Of a stretch of DNA of 64,000 nt, positions 9,557 to 17,393 are shown one piece after another. The stretch's first letter is position 1, and each line of letters starts with the position of its first letter. The translations under genes and the position numbers were made by a program. Under the pieces are notes generated by a model. That model was not told where the DNA came from. It saw only the letters and a list, made by a program, of their open reading frames with translations, and ran no database searches. The DNA is from Trueperaceae bacterium (lineage in GTDB: Bacteria > Deinococcota > Deinococci > Deinococcales > Trueperaceae): contig JAMLIB010000001.1 of NCBI GenBank assembly GCA_023954415.1, forward strand, positions 142,001 to 206,000. Reading direction: 5' to 3'.

Positions 9557-9614
9557 GCTAGCTGGGTCCCGCACCGGACCGGCCGGGGCCGCGCGAACCA
9601 GCCGGAGGCACCGT

Positions 9615-10556
9615 ATGGCTCGAGAACAGGTCCCACCCCAAGGCAACCACTTCGTCGCGGTCCTGCAGGCGTTGTTCGTCACCCTGCTCTGGTCGAGCTC
9701 ATGGGTGCTCATCAAGCAAGGGTTGGGCGAGATCCCGCCCCTCACGTTCGCGGGCTTGCGCTACACGCTCGCGGCCACGGTGCTGTGGGCGGCGCTGCTG
9801 GCCGGCCCGGCGCGCCGCGCGGCCGTCGCGGCGCTCGGCGCGCGCGCATGGCTCGCCCTGGTGCTCCTCGGGCTCGTCATGTACAGCCTCACCCAGGGCG
9901 CGCAGTTCGTCGCGCTCGCCTACTTGCCGGCCCAGTCCGTGAGCCTGGCCCTCTCGCTCACGCCCGTGCTCGTGGCGCTGCTCGGCACCTTCTTGCTCGC
10001 CGAGGGGCTCAGACCGGCGCAGTGGGTCGGCGTCGGGCTGGTGCTCGTCGGGGCGCTCGTGTACTTCCTACCGGGAGCGGGAGCGCCGGGCGCGGGCGCG
10101 ACCGGCGCAGCGGCGGGCGCGGCGGTCGGTTGGGCGGTAGCCGGGCTAGGCGCCCTGGCGAACGCCGCCTCCGCGCTGCTCGGCAGGGCCGTCAACCGCG
10201 GCGGCAAGCTCGGGCCGCTCGTCGTGACCGCGGTGAGCATGGGAGCCGGGGCCTTGGTGCTGCTAGGGGCCGGGGCGTTCGTGCAAGGCCTGCCGGCGCT
10301 CTCGGCGCGCGGCTGGCTGATCGTGGTGTGGCTGGCGCTCGTCAACACCGCCTTCGCGTTCACGCTGTGGAACCTCACGTTGCGTAGGCTCTCGGCCACC
10401 GAATCGAGCGTCATCAACAACACGATGCTGGTGCAGATCGCCGTGCTCGCCTACTTCTTCCTGGGTGAGCCGCTCGGAATCAGGCAGGTCGTGGCCTTCG
10501 GGCTGGTCGTCGTCGGGACGCTCGTCGTGCAGTTGCGGCGCGAAGGGGTGCGATGA
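9615..10556 (+). CDS. EamA/DMT-family transporter
   Basis: The 313-residue protein has ten predicted membrane helices arranged as two EamA repeats (about residues 15-145 and 165-308). Typical traits are LLWSSSWVLIKQGL in helix 1, the helix 3-4 segment LAYLPAQSVSLALSLTPVLVALLGTFLLAE, and its second-half counterpart ending in FFLGEPLG. Drug/metabolite transporters of this type export small molecules. A GGAGG 6 nt before the ATG fixes the start. The leader carries a ykkC-type RNA, so export of guanidine or a related compound, or a nucleotide-linked role, is possible. It is followed after 7 nt by a thioesterase-like gene. Confidence 0.88.
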   Translation: MAREQVPPQGNHFVAVLQALFVTLLWSSSWVLIKQGLGEIPPLTFAGLRYTLAATVLWAALLAGPARRAAVAALGARAWLALVLLGLVMYSLTQGAQFVALAYLPAQSVSLALSLTPVLVALLGTFLLAEGLRPAQWVGVGLVLVGALVYFLPGAGAPGAGATGAAAGAAVGWAVAGLGALANAASALLGRAVNRGGKLGPLVVTAVSMGAGALVLLGAGAFVQGLPALSARGWLIVVWLALVNTAFAFTLWNLTLRRLSATESSVINNTMLVQIAVLAYFFLGEPLGIRQVVAFGLVVVGTLVVQLRREGVR

Positions 10557-10563
10557 TGCCCCA

Positions 10564-11364
10564 ATGAGTGAAGGCGAGACGACGCCGAACGCCTACTTCG
10601 TCCGCGAATCGACCACGCGCCTCCGGCCCACCAGGTACGTGGGCGGGGCCTGGAACCCCGCCGAGTACCACGTCGCGCCGCTCTTCGGTGCGCTGGCCCA
10701 CGCCATCGAGGTGGACGCCGCCGCACGCGGACGCGGCGACCTGCAGGTCGCGCGCGTGACCTACGACATCCTGGGCACCGTGCCCGTCGAGCCCGTCGAG
10801 ATCGAGGTCGAGCTCGTGCGGCCCGGTAGGACGATCGAGCTCGTGAGCGCGCGCCTCAGCCACGCGGGCAGGCCCGCCGTCGTCGCCCGCGCCTGGCTGG
10901 CCGCGGCCTACGCGACGGCCCACATGGCGGGCACGGCGCTGCCCCGCATACCGGGTCCGGCCGACACGCCCCCGGCGGAGCTCGGCGACTACTGGTACGG
11001 CGAGTTCGTGCGCTCGGTCGAGCTCCGACGCTCGCAGAGCGAACCGGGTCGCGCGACCGGCTGGGTGCGCACGGGCCTCGAGCTCATCGCGGGCGAGCGC
11101 GTCAGCCCGACCGCCACGGTCCTCGGCCTGATCGACGTCGCCAACGGCATGTCGCCGCGCGTGGCCATGGACGAGGCCGCCTTCCCGAACCTCGACCTGA
11201 CGGTGCACCTCTTCCGCGCGCCGGCAGCGGGTTGGCTCGGGCTCGACACGACCGTCGCGTTCGGGCCGACGGGCCTCGGCATGACACGCAGCGTCCTCCA
11301 CGACGAGTCCGGGCCGTTCGGCGCCCTGGCGCAGGCGCTCACGGTCAGGCCGGTGGTGGGCTAG
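10564..11364 (+). CDS. Acyl-CoA thioesterase-like double-hotdog protein
   Basis: The 266-residue product resembles the TesB-like/4HBT_3 family: two hotdog folds in one chain. The N-terminal half (about 1-125) contains FVRESTTRLRPTRYVGGAWNP and a strand pattern followed by RTIELVSARLSHAGRP. The C-terminal half ends with LDTTVAFGPTGLGMTRSVLHD, where the family Asp/Thr pair is expected. Substrate would be an acyl-CoA or another thioester, in the cytoplasm. ATG 10564 lies 7 nt after the EamA stop, so the two are probably co-transcribed, though no functional link is obvious. Confidence 0.75.
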   Translation: MSEGETTPNAYFVRESTTRLRPTRYVGGAWNPAEYHVAPLFGALAHAIEVDAAARGRGDLQVARVTYDILGTVPVEPVEIEVELVRPGRTIELVSARLSHAGRPAVVARAWLAAAYATAHMAGTALPRIPGPADTPPAELGDYWYGEFVRSVELRRSQSEPGRATGWVRTGLELIAGERVSPTATVLGLIDVANGMSPRVAMDEAAFPNLDLTVHLFRAPAAGWLGLDTTVAFGPTGLGMTRSVLHDESGPFGALAQALTVRPVVG

Positions 11365-11459
11365 CGGCGTAGCCGGCATCGGAGGCGGGCCTCGATCATG
11401 GGTCTATGTCGCGGTAGCCGAACGGATCGGTGCCCACCCGACCGCGAACGGGTTACCGT

Positions 11460-13184
11460 ATGCCGTTCCGAAGGGCGTACGTGACCTGGCTCCTCAGACT
11501 CGACAAGACCTCAAGGCTGGTGCTCCTCAGCGTCATCGTCGGCTTCGTAGGCGCCGGCGGGGCCCATCTCTTCCTGTGGATGGTCAACGTCGCCAGCGAC
11601 CTGTTCATCGTGGGCATCGCGGGCATGCCGGCCCTCGAGCCCGAACAGGCGGTGGCGCTCGGGGCCTCGCCGGCACAACCGGTGCTCAACTGGTTGATCC
11701 CCGTGTCCACGACCTTGGGGGGCCTGCTGGTCGGGCTGCTGATCGCCGCCGTGGCGCCGGAGGCAGAGGGGCACGGCACGGACGCCGCCATCCGCTCGTT
11801 CCACCGCCTCGGCGGCTATGTCAGGACGCGCATCCCCATCGTCAAGACCGTCGCGAGCGCCATCACCATCGGCTCCGGCGGCTCCGCCGGTCGCGAGGGC
11901 CCAACGGCGCAGATCGCCTCCGGTTTCGGCGCCATCACCGCTACTTGGTTGAAGCTCCCGGACGACGAACGGCGCACGCTCATGCTGGCGGGCATGGCTG
12001 CCGGGCTGTCCGCCATCTTCCGCAGCCCGCTCGGCACGGCTATCTTCGCAGTCGAGGTGCTCTACAGCAGCCTTGCCTTCGAGAGCGCCGCCCTCGTGTT
12101 CACGTTCATCGGCGCGGCCACCGCCTACGCCGTCAGCGGCACGTTCACGGGCTTCGCGCCCCTGTTCGAGCTGAGCGCAGGCATCAGCTTCACCGGCGTG
12201 CGCGAACTGGGGTGGTACGCCCTCCTCGGCGTGGCCGCCGGGCTCCTCGCCGTGCTCGTTCCGCTCGTCTACTACGCCGTGCGCGATTGGTTCTCCGCGC
12301 TCAAGCTGCGCGCCTTCCTCAAGCCTGCGCTCGGCGGCCTCGCCATGGGGCTGATCGGGATGGTGTTCCCGCAGCTCCTCGGCAGCGGTTACGGGTGGAT
12401 GCAGCTCGCCCTCGACGGCCATTTGGGGCTATGGCTGATGCTCGCGTTGGCGGTCGGCAAGCTCGTCACGATGGCCCTCACCATCGGCTCGGGAGGGTCC
12501 GGGGGCACGTTCGCCCCGAGCCTGTACGTCGGCGTGATGCTAGGGGGCTTCATGGCCGCTGGTCTCGGCGCCATCACGCCGTCGGCGCCACCCCCGCAGA
12601 CGTTCGCGGTGGTGGGCATGGCGGCCGTGTTCGCCGGGGCCGCGAGGGTTCCCCTGGCCACGCTCATCATGGTCGCCGAGATGACGGGCGGTTACCAGCT
12701 CATCCTGCCGACCATGATGGCGGTCGCCATCAGCTTCATGGTCCAGGAGCGCATCAGCCGCGGCATGAAGTACCCCACCCTGCACGAAGACGCGGTGGCT
12801 CACCCCGGCGACAGCCCCGTCCATCAGGCCGAGTACCTGCAGACCGTGGTCAGGCTCCTCAAGCAACGCGCCGTCACGCTCGACCCCGCGGTCGTCGACA
12901 GCGAACTCGTGAAGCGCCTGCAGCAAGGTGACAGCGTGCCGTTGGCGGGCGGTCAGGAGCTCGTCTTCATGGCGCAGGTCCCCGAGGGGAGCGGCCTGGC
13001 GGGCGTGCCGCTGCGCGCCCTCGCGCTCCCGGCCGAGGTACTGCTCATGAGCGTGCTAAGGGGCGACCAGGCGATCATCCCGGACGGCTCCACCGAGCTG
13101 CACGCGGGCGACAGGCTGACGGTCGTGGCGACCGAGGACTCGATGGGCGCCTTCAAGCGCCGGTTGTCACAGGTGACCGACTAG
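11460..13184 (+). CDS. ClC-family chloride channel/antiporter with C-terminal TrkA-C domain
   Basis: The 574-residue protein shows ClC filter motifs GSGGSAGREGP (residues 138-148, gating Glu146) and GSGGSGGTFAPSL. A Glu at the gate fits both channels and proton-coupled exchangers. The last 80 or so residues form a TrkA-C (RCK_C) regulatory module (VPEGSGLAGVPLRAL, then IIPDGSTELHAGDRLTVVA) instead of CBS domains. The ATG at 11460 places a short basic N-terminus before helix B; a GTG at 11430 is an alternative. A TANNNT hexamer immediately abuts the ATG, so the true start could instead be GTG 11481. Confidence 0.9.
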   Translation: MPFRRAYVTWLLRLDKTSRLVLLSVIVGFVGAGGAHLFLWMVNVASDLFIVGIAGMPALEPEQAVALGASPAQPVLNWLIPVSTTLGGLLVGLLIAAVAPEAEGHGTDAAIRSFHRLGGYVRTRIPIVKTVASAITIGSGGSAGREGPTAQIASGFGAITATWLKLPDDERRTLMLAGMAAGLSAIFRSPLGTAIFAVEVLYSSLAFESAALVFTFIGAATAYAVSGTFTGFAPLFELSAGISFTGVRELGWYALLGVAAGLLAVLVPLVYYAVRDWFSALKLRAFLKPALGGLAMGLIGMVFPQLLGSGYGWMQLALDGHLGLWLMLALAVGKLVTMALTIGSGGSGGTFAPSLYVGVMLGGFMAAGLGAITPSAPPPQTFAVVGMAAVFAGAARVPLATLIMVAEMTGGYQLILPTMMAVAISFMVQERISRGMKYPTLHEDAVAHPGDSPVHQAEYLQTVVRLLKQRAVTLDPAVVDSELVKRLQQGDSVPLAGGQELVFMAQVPEGSGLAGVPLRALALPAEVLLMSVLRGDQAIIPDGSTELHAGDRLTVVATEDSMGAFKRRLSQVTD

Positions 13185-13238
13185 CTCCTCGACCCCCGCC
13201 ACGAACGACCTGGGGGCCCTACACGCGATGGCGGCCGC

Positions 13239-14042
13239 TCAGCCCCCGCCCACGAACAGCCGGTAGAGCATGGCGGCGTTGGCCAGCAGGAGCGTCAGGT
13301 ACCCGCGCGGCCGGCGCAGCTCCTCGACCAGGTAGAGCATGCGCGGTGGGAAGTAGGCGAGCAGCGCCGCGAAGAAGATGTAGAACAGGCGCCCGAAGGC
13401 GTCCTGGACGCTCGTGACGGGCTCGAACTGGGTCGTGGCGACCGTCAGCCACACGACCTGGAAGAGCATGGTGTTGACGTAGATGCAGGCGTCGCCAAGG
13501 AACTCCGCGGCGCGCGACTCGAGGAACCTTGACGGGCGCGCCTTGGCCGGCAGCGGCTCGAAGTAGCGGTAGACGATGACCGTCTGCCAGACGCTCGCCA
13601 CTATGACGCCGAGGATTAGCGGGACGAACACCTCGCCGCGGTCCATGAGATCGGAGCCGAAGACCAGCGGTCCGATGCCGGCCACCACGGCGCAGCCGAG
13701 GATCAGGTTGACCGAGAGGTAGAAGATCGGGTTGAAGAGGCAGCCCGTGCGGAGCTGGATCCGCTCCACGCCCTCCTGCTCGGCCAGAGCCGCCAGGCGC
13801 GCCTGCGTGCGGCGGCGCTTCAACACGGCCGCGAGCGCGGGCAGCAGGAGCATGGCGCCCGTCCCGATGCCGACGATCAGCCCCTGCGTCCTCTCGTCCG
13901 GCGCGTAACTGATGAGGTCCGTCACCCAGTCGGTGGCTCGGGGGCCCGCCACCAGGTTCAAGGCCACGACCAGCAGGTCCAGGACCGTTCCGCGGTAGGT
14001 GACGGATCGAGTGCCGGACGGTGCGCCGGCCCTTGCAGGCAT
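13239..14042 (-). CDS. Multi-pass membrane protein of unknown function
   Basis: The 267-residue product has six or seven hydrophobic segments (about residues 15-30, 47-68, 100-125, 138-160, 185-203, 215-240 and 250-262) and a basic loop with RRRRTQARLAALAEQEG after segment 2. I recognise no family. The ATG at 14042 gives MPARAGAPSG before the first segment; the much longer open frame upstream lies opposite the next gene and is not hydrophobic. It is convergent with the ClC gene and divergent from the LLM oxidoreductase. Function unknown. Confidence 0.7.
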   Translation of the reverse strand: MPARAGAPSGTRSVTYRGTVLDLLVVALNLVAGPRATDWVTDLISYAPDERTQGLIVGIGTGAMLLLPALAAVLKRRRTQARLAALAEQEGVERIQLRTGCLFNPIFYLSVNLILGCAVVAGIGPLVFGSDLMDRGEVFVPLILGVIVASVWQTVIVYRYFEPLPAKARPSRFLESRAAEFLGDACIYVNTMLFQVVWLTVATTQFEPVTSVQDAFGRLFYIFFAALLAYFPPRMLYLVEELRRPRGYLTLLLANAAMLYRLFVGGG

Positions 14043-14105
14043 GCGCCATTCTGACTCATGGGGGGTGTCCGGATGGCGGATACCTAGGGCCGATCGGAGG
14101 CCGGT

Positions 14106-14111
14106 TAACGT
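14106..14111 (+). promoter_or_regulatory. -10 element (TAACGT) of the LLM oxidoreductase gene
   Basis: Six nt before ATG 14118. Confidence 0.55.
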
Positions 14112-14117
14112 CGTCGC

Positions 14118-15122
14118 ATGAGCATCCCACTCTCCGTCTTGGACCTCGTGCCCGTCCCACCCGACGGCAGCGCCACGGATGCGTTCCGCAACAGCGTCGA
14201 GCTCGCCCGCCTCGCGGAAGCGGCGGGCTACCGCCGGGTCTGGGTCGCCGAGCATCACAACACCCCGGCGTTCGCCTCGATGTCCACTGCCACCCTGATC
14301 GCCGTCCTGGCCCGCGAGACTACGAGCATCCGCGTCGGCTCCGGCGGCGTCATGCTGCCGAACCACTCGCCGCTGAAGGTAGCCGAGGACTTCCTCACGC
14401 TCGAGGCGTTGTACCCGGGCCGTATCGACCTTGGCCTTGGGCGCGCCCCGGGGACCGACCAGGTCACGGCGCTCGCGCTGCGACGCAGCGCCGACCACCT
14501 CGCCGCGGACGACTTCCCGGAGCAGGTCGAGATGCTTCGAGCCTACGCGGGCGAGTCGGACTTCCTGGGGGGCCACCCGTTGGGTCGTGTGAGCGCCGCG
14601 CTGCCTGGCGTGAAGCTCCCGCCCCTCTGGATCCTGGGATCGAGCATGTACGGCGCTCGGTACGCGGCCCAGACCGGGCGCGGCTACTCCTTCGCCTTCC
14701 ACTTCAGTCCCGATCACGCCGTCCCCGCTCTACGTGCCTACCGCGACGGCTTCCGGCCCTCGGCCGAGCTGGCCGCGCCGTACGCGATCCTCGGCGTCTC
14801 CGTCATCTGCGCCGGCACGGCCGAGCGGGCCGAGGAGTTGGCGCGTGGGCACGACCTCATGTGGCTGCGGATAAGGCGCAACGAGCGAGGGCCCCTACCG
14901 ACGGCCGAGGAGGTCGCGGCCTACCGGTTCACGCCGGAGGAGGCCGCGATGGCCGAGCACTCGCGCCGCATGCTCGTGTGGGGCACGCCGGACCGCGTGC
15001 GCTCTCGGCTCCTGGAGCTGGCGGAGCGGCTCGAGGTCGACGAGCTCATCGTCACCACCCACATCGCGGCGCACGAGGAGCGCATGCGGTCTTACGCGTT
15101 GCTCGCGGAGGCGTTCGCCTGA
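14118..15122 (+). CDS. LLM-class (luciferase-like) flavin-dependent oxidoreductase
   Basis: The 334-residue protein belongs to the bacterial luciferase-like monooxygenase superfamily, TIM-barrel enzymes using FMN or F420. Clear marks are RVWVAEHHNTPAFASMSTA, IRVGSGGVMLPNHSPLKVAED, GRIDLGLGRAPGTD and, near the end, GTPDRVRSRLLELAE. It resembles the MsnO8-like subgroup often annotated this way with unknown substrate. The TAACGT 6 nt upstream supports a leaderless ATG. It is a single gene with an intergenic leader region after it. Confidence 0.9.
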   Translation: MSIPLSVLDLVPVPPDGSATDAFRNSVELARLAEAAGYRRVWVAEHHNTPAFASMSTATLIAVLARETTSIRVGSGGVMLPNHSPLKVAEDFLTLEALYPGRIDLGLGRAPGTDQVTALALRRSADHLAADDFPEQVEMLRAYAGESDFLGGHPLGRVSAALPGVKLPPLWILGSSMYGARYAAQTGRGYSFAFHFSPDHAVPALRAYRDGFRPSAELAAPYAILGVSVICAGTAERAEELARGHDLMWLRIRRNERGPLPTAEEVAAYRFTPEEAAMAEHSRRMLVWGTPDRVRSRLLELAERLEVDELIVTTHIAAHEERMRSYALLAEAFA

Positions 15123-15199
15123 GGCCCGACGGGCGACGCGCTGGGCGCGGAGCGCCGCCACCAGATCGGAGAGAGCGGCCCCGTGAGTTCTTCCTGCGC

Positions 15200-15229
15200 T
15201 TGACAACCCCTGGGCCTTGCCGCTAAAGT
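15200..15229 (+). promoter_or_regulatory. Strong promoter of the ABC-exporter leader
   Basis: A perfect TTGACA (15200-15205) and TAAAGT (15224-15229) are separated by 18 bp. Transcription should begin about 15236, only a few nt before the leader ATG. Confidence 0.75.
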
Positions 15230-15238
15230 TCCAGCGTC

Positions 15239-15334
15239 ATGGCAGGCGTCTTCTTCCTCAACGTACGCGTGCGTCGGCACCTGGGTGCCGGCAAGCCGCT
15301 TACGGGAGAGGACTGCCTGCTCGTCGCTCGCTGA
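15239..15334 (+). CDS. 31-residue leader peptide of the ABC exporter operon
   Basis: ATG 15239 opens a 31-codon frame ending at TGA 15332. The product starts MAGVFFLNVRVRRHLG and ends EDCLLVAR. It begins just behind the promoter, is followed by a terminator, and the exporter pair starts 155 nt beyond its stop. A small hairpin (CGGCAC/GTGCCG, 15275-15290) lies inside it. CTGCC (15313-15317) and GTCGC (15323-15327), in its last codons, can pair with 15363-15367 and 15354-15358, which would block the terminator. A ribosome finishing the frame would cover these bases. This is the layout of ribosome-mediated attenuation as known for bmrB-bmrCD. Stalling signal unknown. Confidence 0.65.
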   Translation: MAGVFFLNVRVRRHLGAGKPLTGEDCLLVAR

Positions 15335-15353
15335 ACAGAGTTTAGTAACCGAC

Positions 15354-15392
15354 GCGACCGTGGGCAGCCCCCGAACGAGGCCCCACGGTCGC
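15354..15392 (+). terminator. Attenuator terminator in the ABC-exporter leader
   Basis: GCGACCGTGGG (15354-15364) pairs perfectly with CCCACGGTCGC (15382-15392), an 11-bp stem followed by TTTCTCGT. It stands between leader peptide and exporter genes and has an alternative partner in the leader-peptide codons. Confidence 0.7.
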
Positions 15393-15488
15393 TTTCTCGT
15401 CGTGTGGGTCGATCGCAAGAAGCAAGAACCGCGCTAACGGAACGACAGACCCTCACCAGATCGAGCATCTGAGACCTTCGAGGCGAGA

Positions 15489-17393
15489 ATGACCACCAGC
15501 ACGGCCCCAACCAGTAGACGTCCCGCGAGCGGCGCCCCGTCGCTCTCGTCGATCCTCGTGCGCTACCTCGCCCCTCAGCGCGGCTGGGCGGTGGCGATGG
15601 CCTTCCTGCTCCTCGCCGCTACCGGCTTGCAGCTCCTCGTGCCGCAGCTCCTGCGGCGCTTCATAGACGGTGCGCTGGGCGCGGCGCCCGGCGCGGAGCT
15701 CACGCGCATCGCCCTCACGTTCCTCGTCGTGGCGCTCCTGACGCAGGTGATGAACGCCGTCGCGACCTACGTGGCCGCCGCCGTCGGCTGGACGGCCACC
15801 AACCTCCTGCGCGAGGACCTCGCGGCGCACACGCTCGGGCTCGACATGGCGTTCCATAACGCGCGCACGTCCGGCGAGATGATCGAGCGCATCGACGGCG
15901 ACGTCACGTCGCTCACCAACTTCCTCTCCGTCTTCTCCGTGAGGGTGTTCGGAGGGGCCCTGCTCCTCGTCGGCATCCTCGCGGCGCTCTGGTTCGAGAA
16001 CCGCCTGATGGGCGCCGTCCTCACCGGGTTCGTCGTCCTCGAGTGGGTCGTGCTCTCCCGCACCCGCCGCGCCGGCGTGCCCGCCACGCAGCTAGAGCGT
16101 GAGGCGAACGCCAAGCTCTTCGGCTTCATCGAGGAGCGCCTGCAGGGGCTCGACGACCTGCGCGGCAACGGCGCCGGCGCCTACACCATGCACCGTTTCG
16201 GCGGCGTGATGCGCAAGGTCTACCACGACACGCGCAGGGCCTGGATGCTGCGCTCCATCGTGTGGCTCTCGAGCTACGCGCTGTTCGTCGTGGGCATGGC
16301 CGTCACCGTCGGCTCGTCCATCAGCCTCGTCCGGCAGGGCGCCCTGACCGTCGGCACGGCGTACATGGTGTTCCAGTACCTCCTCATGCTGCAGAACCCT
16401 ATCGAGCAGATCACGCAGCAGCTCCAGGAGCTCCAGAAGGCCGGTGCGGGCGTGCAGCGCATCGGCGAGCTGATGAGCATGACCTCGGCCCTGCGGCGCG
16501 ATGGCACCGCGCTGCTGCCGAGAGGTCCGCTGGCCGTGGAGTTCGACGACGTGAGCTTCCACTACCCCGACGTCGGCCCGGACCAGCTCACCTTGGACGG
16601 CGTGAGCTTCCGCCTGGCGCCCGGCACGCGCGTCGGCCTGCTCGGACGCACGGGCTCCGGCAAGACCACCCTCACGCGCCTCCTCTTCCGCCTCTACGAC
16701 CCGACCGCCGGCGTCGTGAGGCTCGGCGGCACGGACGCCAAGGCCGCGGACCTCGACGGCCTGCGCTCGAGGGTCGGCCTCGTGTCGCAGGAGGTCCAGC
16801 TCTTCCGTGGCACCCTGAGGCACAACCTCTCGTTCTTCGACGACAGCGTGAGCGACGAGCGCATCCTTGCCGTGCTGAGCGAGCTCGGCATGACCGACTG
16901 GCTCGAGCGGCAGGACGACGGCCTCGACACGCTCATCGACTCCGGCGGCCGCAACCTCTCGGCTGGCGAGGCTCAGCTCATCGCCTTCGCGCGCGTCTTC
17001 CTCGCCGACCCCGGGCTCATCGTGCTCGACGAGCCCTCCTCGCGCCTCGACCCGGCCACGGAGCGCCGCCTGGAGGCCGCGATGGAGCGTCTCCTCGCGG
17101 GCCGCACGGCCATCGTGATCGCGCACCGCCTCGAGACCGTCGAGCGCGTCGACGAGATCCTCGTCATGGACCGCGGCCGCCTGGTTGAGCACGGTCGGCG
17201 CGACCGACTGGCGCAGGACCCGGGCTCGCGCTACGCGCGGCTGCGCAGGGCGGCGCTCAGCCTCGACCTCAACCTCGCGCCGGGGGAGAGCAGCGCAGGT
17301 GGCGAACTCCTCGCCCCCGGCGAGGCCCTCGCCCCCGGCGAAGAGTTCGCTTCGCGCGCCGCGCGTGACGAAGCGCTGGAGGAACTCGCATGA
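15489..17393 (+). CDS. ABC exporter half-transporter, subunit 1 of a heterodimer
   Basis: The 634-residue protein has a six-helix exporter membrane domain (about 20-330) followed by an ATPase domain. Walker A is GRTGSGKTT (386-394), signature LSAGE (490-494, not LSGGQ), Walker B LIVLDEP with catalytic Glu515, and switch His546. The divergent signature contributes to the degenerate ATP site formed with subunit 2. The tail after residue 600 is low-complexity with repeated APGE. GAGG about 6 nt before the ATG serves as SD. It overlaps the next gene by ATGA. BmrC/LmrC/TM287-like multidrug or lipid exporters are the nearest known type; substrate unknown. Confidence 0.9.
   Translation: MTTSTAPTSRRPASGAPSLSSILVRYLAPQRGWAVAMAFLLLAATGLQLLVPQLLRRFIDGALGAAPGAELTRIALTFLVVALLTQVMNAVATYVAAAVGWTATNLLREDLAAHTLGLDMAFHNARTSGEMIERIDGDVTSLTNFLSVFSVRVFGGALLLVGILAALWFENRLMGAVLTGFVVLEWVVLSRTRRAGVPATQLEREANAKLFGFIEERLQGLDDLRGNGAGAYTMHRFGGVMRKVYHDTRRAWMLRSIVWLSSYALFVVGMAVTVGSSISLVRQGALTVGTAYMVFQYLLMLQNPIEQITQQLQELQKAGAGVQRIGELMSMTSALRRDGTALLPRGPLAVEFDDVSFHYPDVGPDQLTLDGVSFRLAPGTRVGLLGRTGSGKTTLTRLLFRLYDPTAGVVRLGGTDAKAADLDGLRSRVGLVSQEVQLFRGTLRHNLSFFDDSVSDERILAVLSELGMTDWLERQDDGLDTLIDSGGRNLSAGEAQLIAFARVFLADPGLIVLDEPSSRLDPATERRLEAAMERLLAGRTAIVIAHRLETVERVDEILVMDRGRLVEHGRRDRLAQDPGSRYARLRRAALSLDLNLAPGESSAGGELLAPGEALAPGEEFASRAARDEALEELA

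Noticed and set aside
11454..11459. TACCGT as leaderless -10 for ATG 11460 of the ClC gene
   Set aside because: It abuts the ATG with no room for a transcription start; it would fit only a start further inside.
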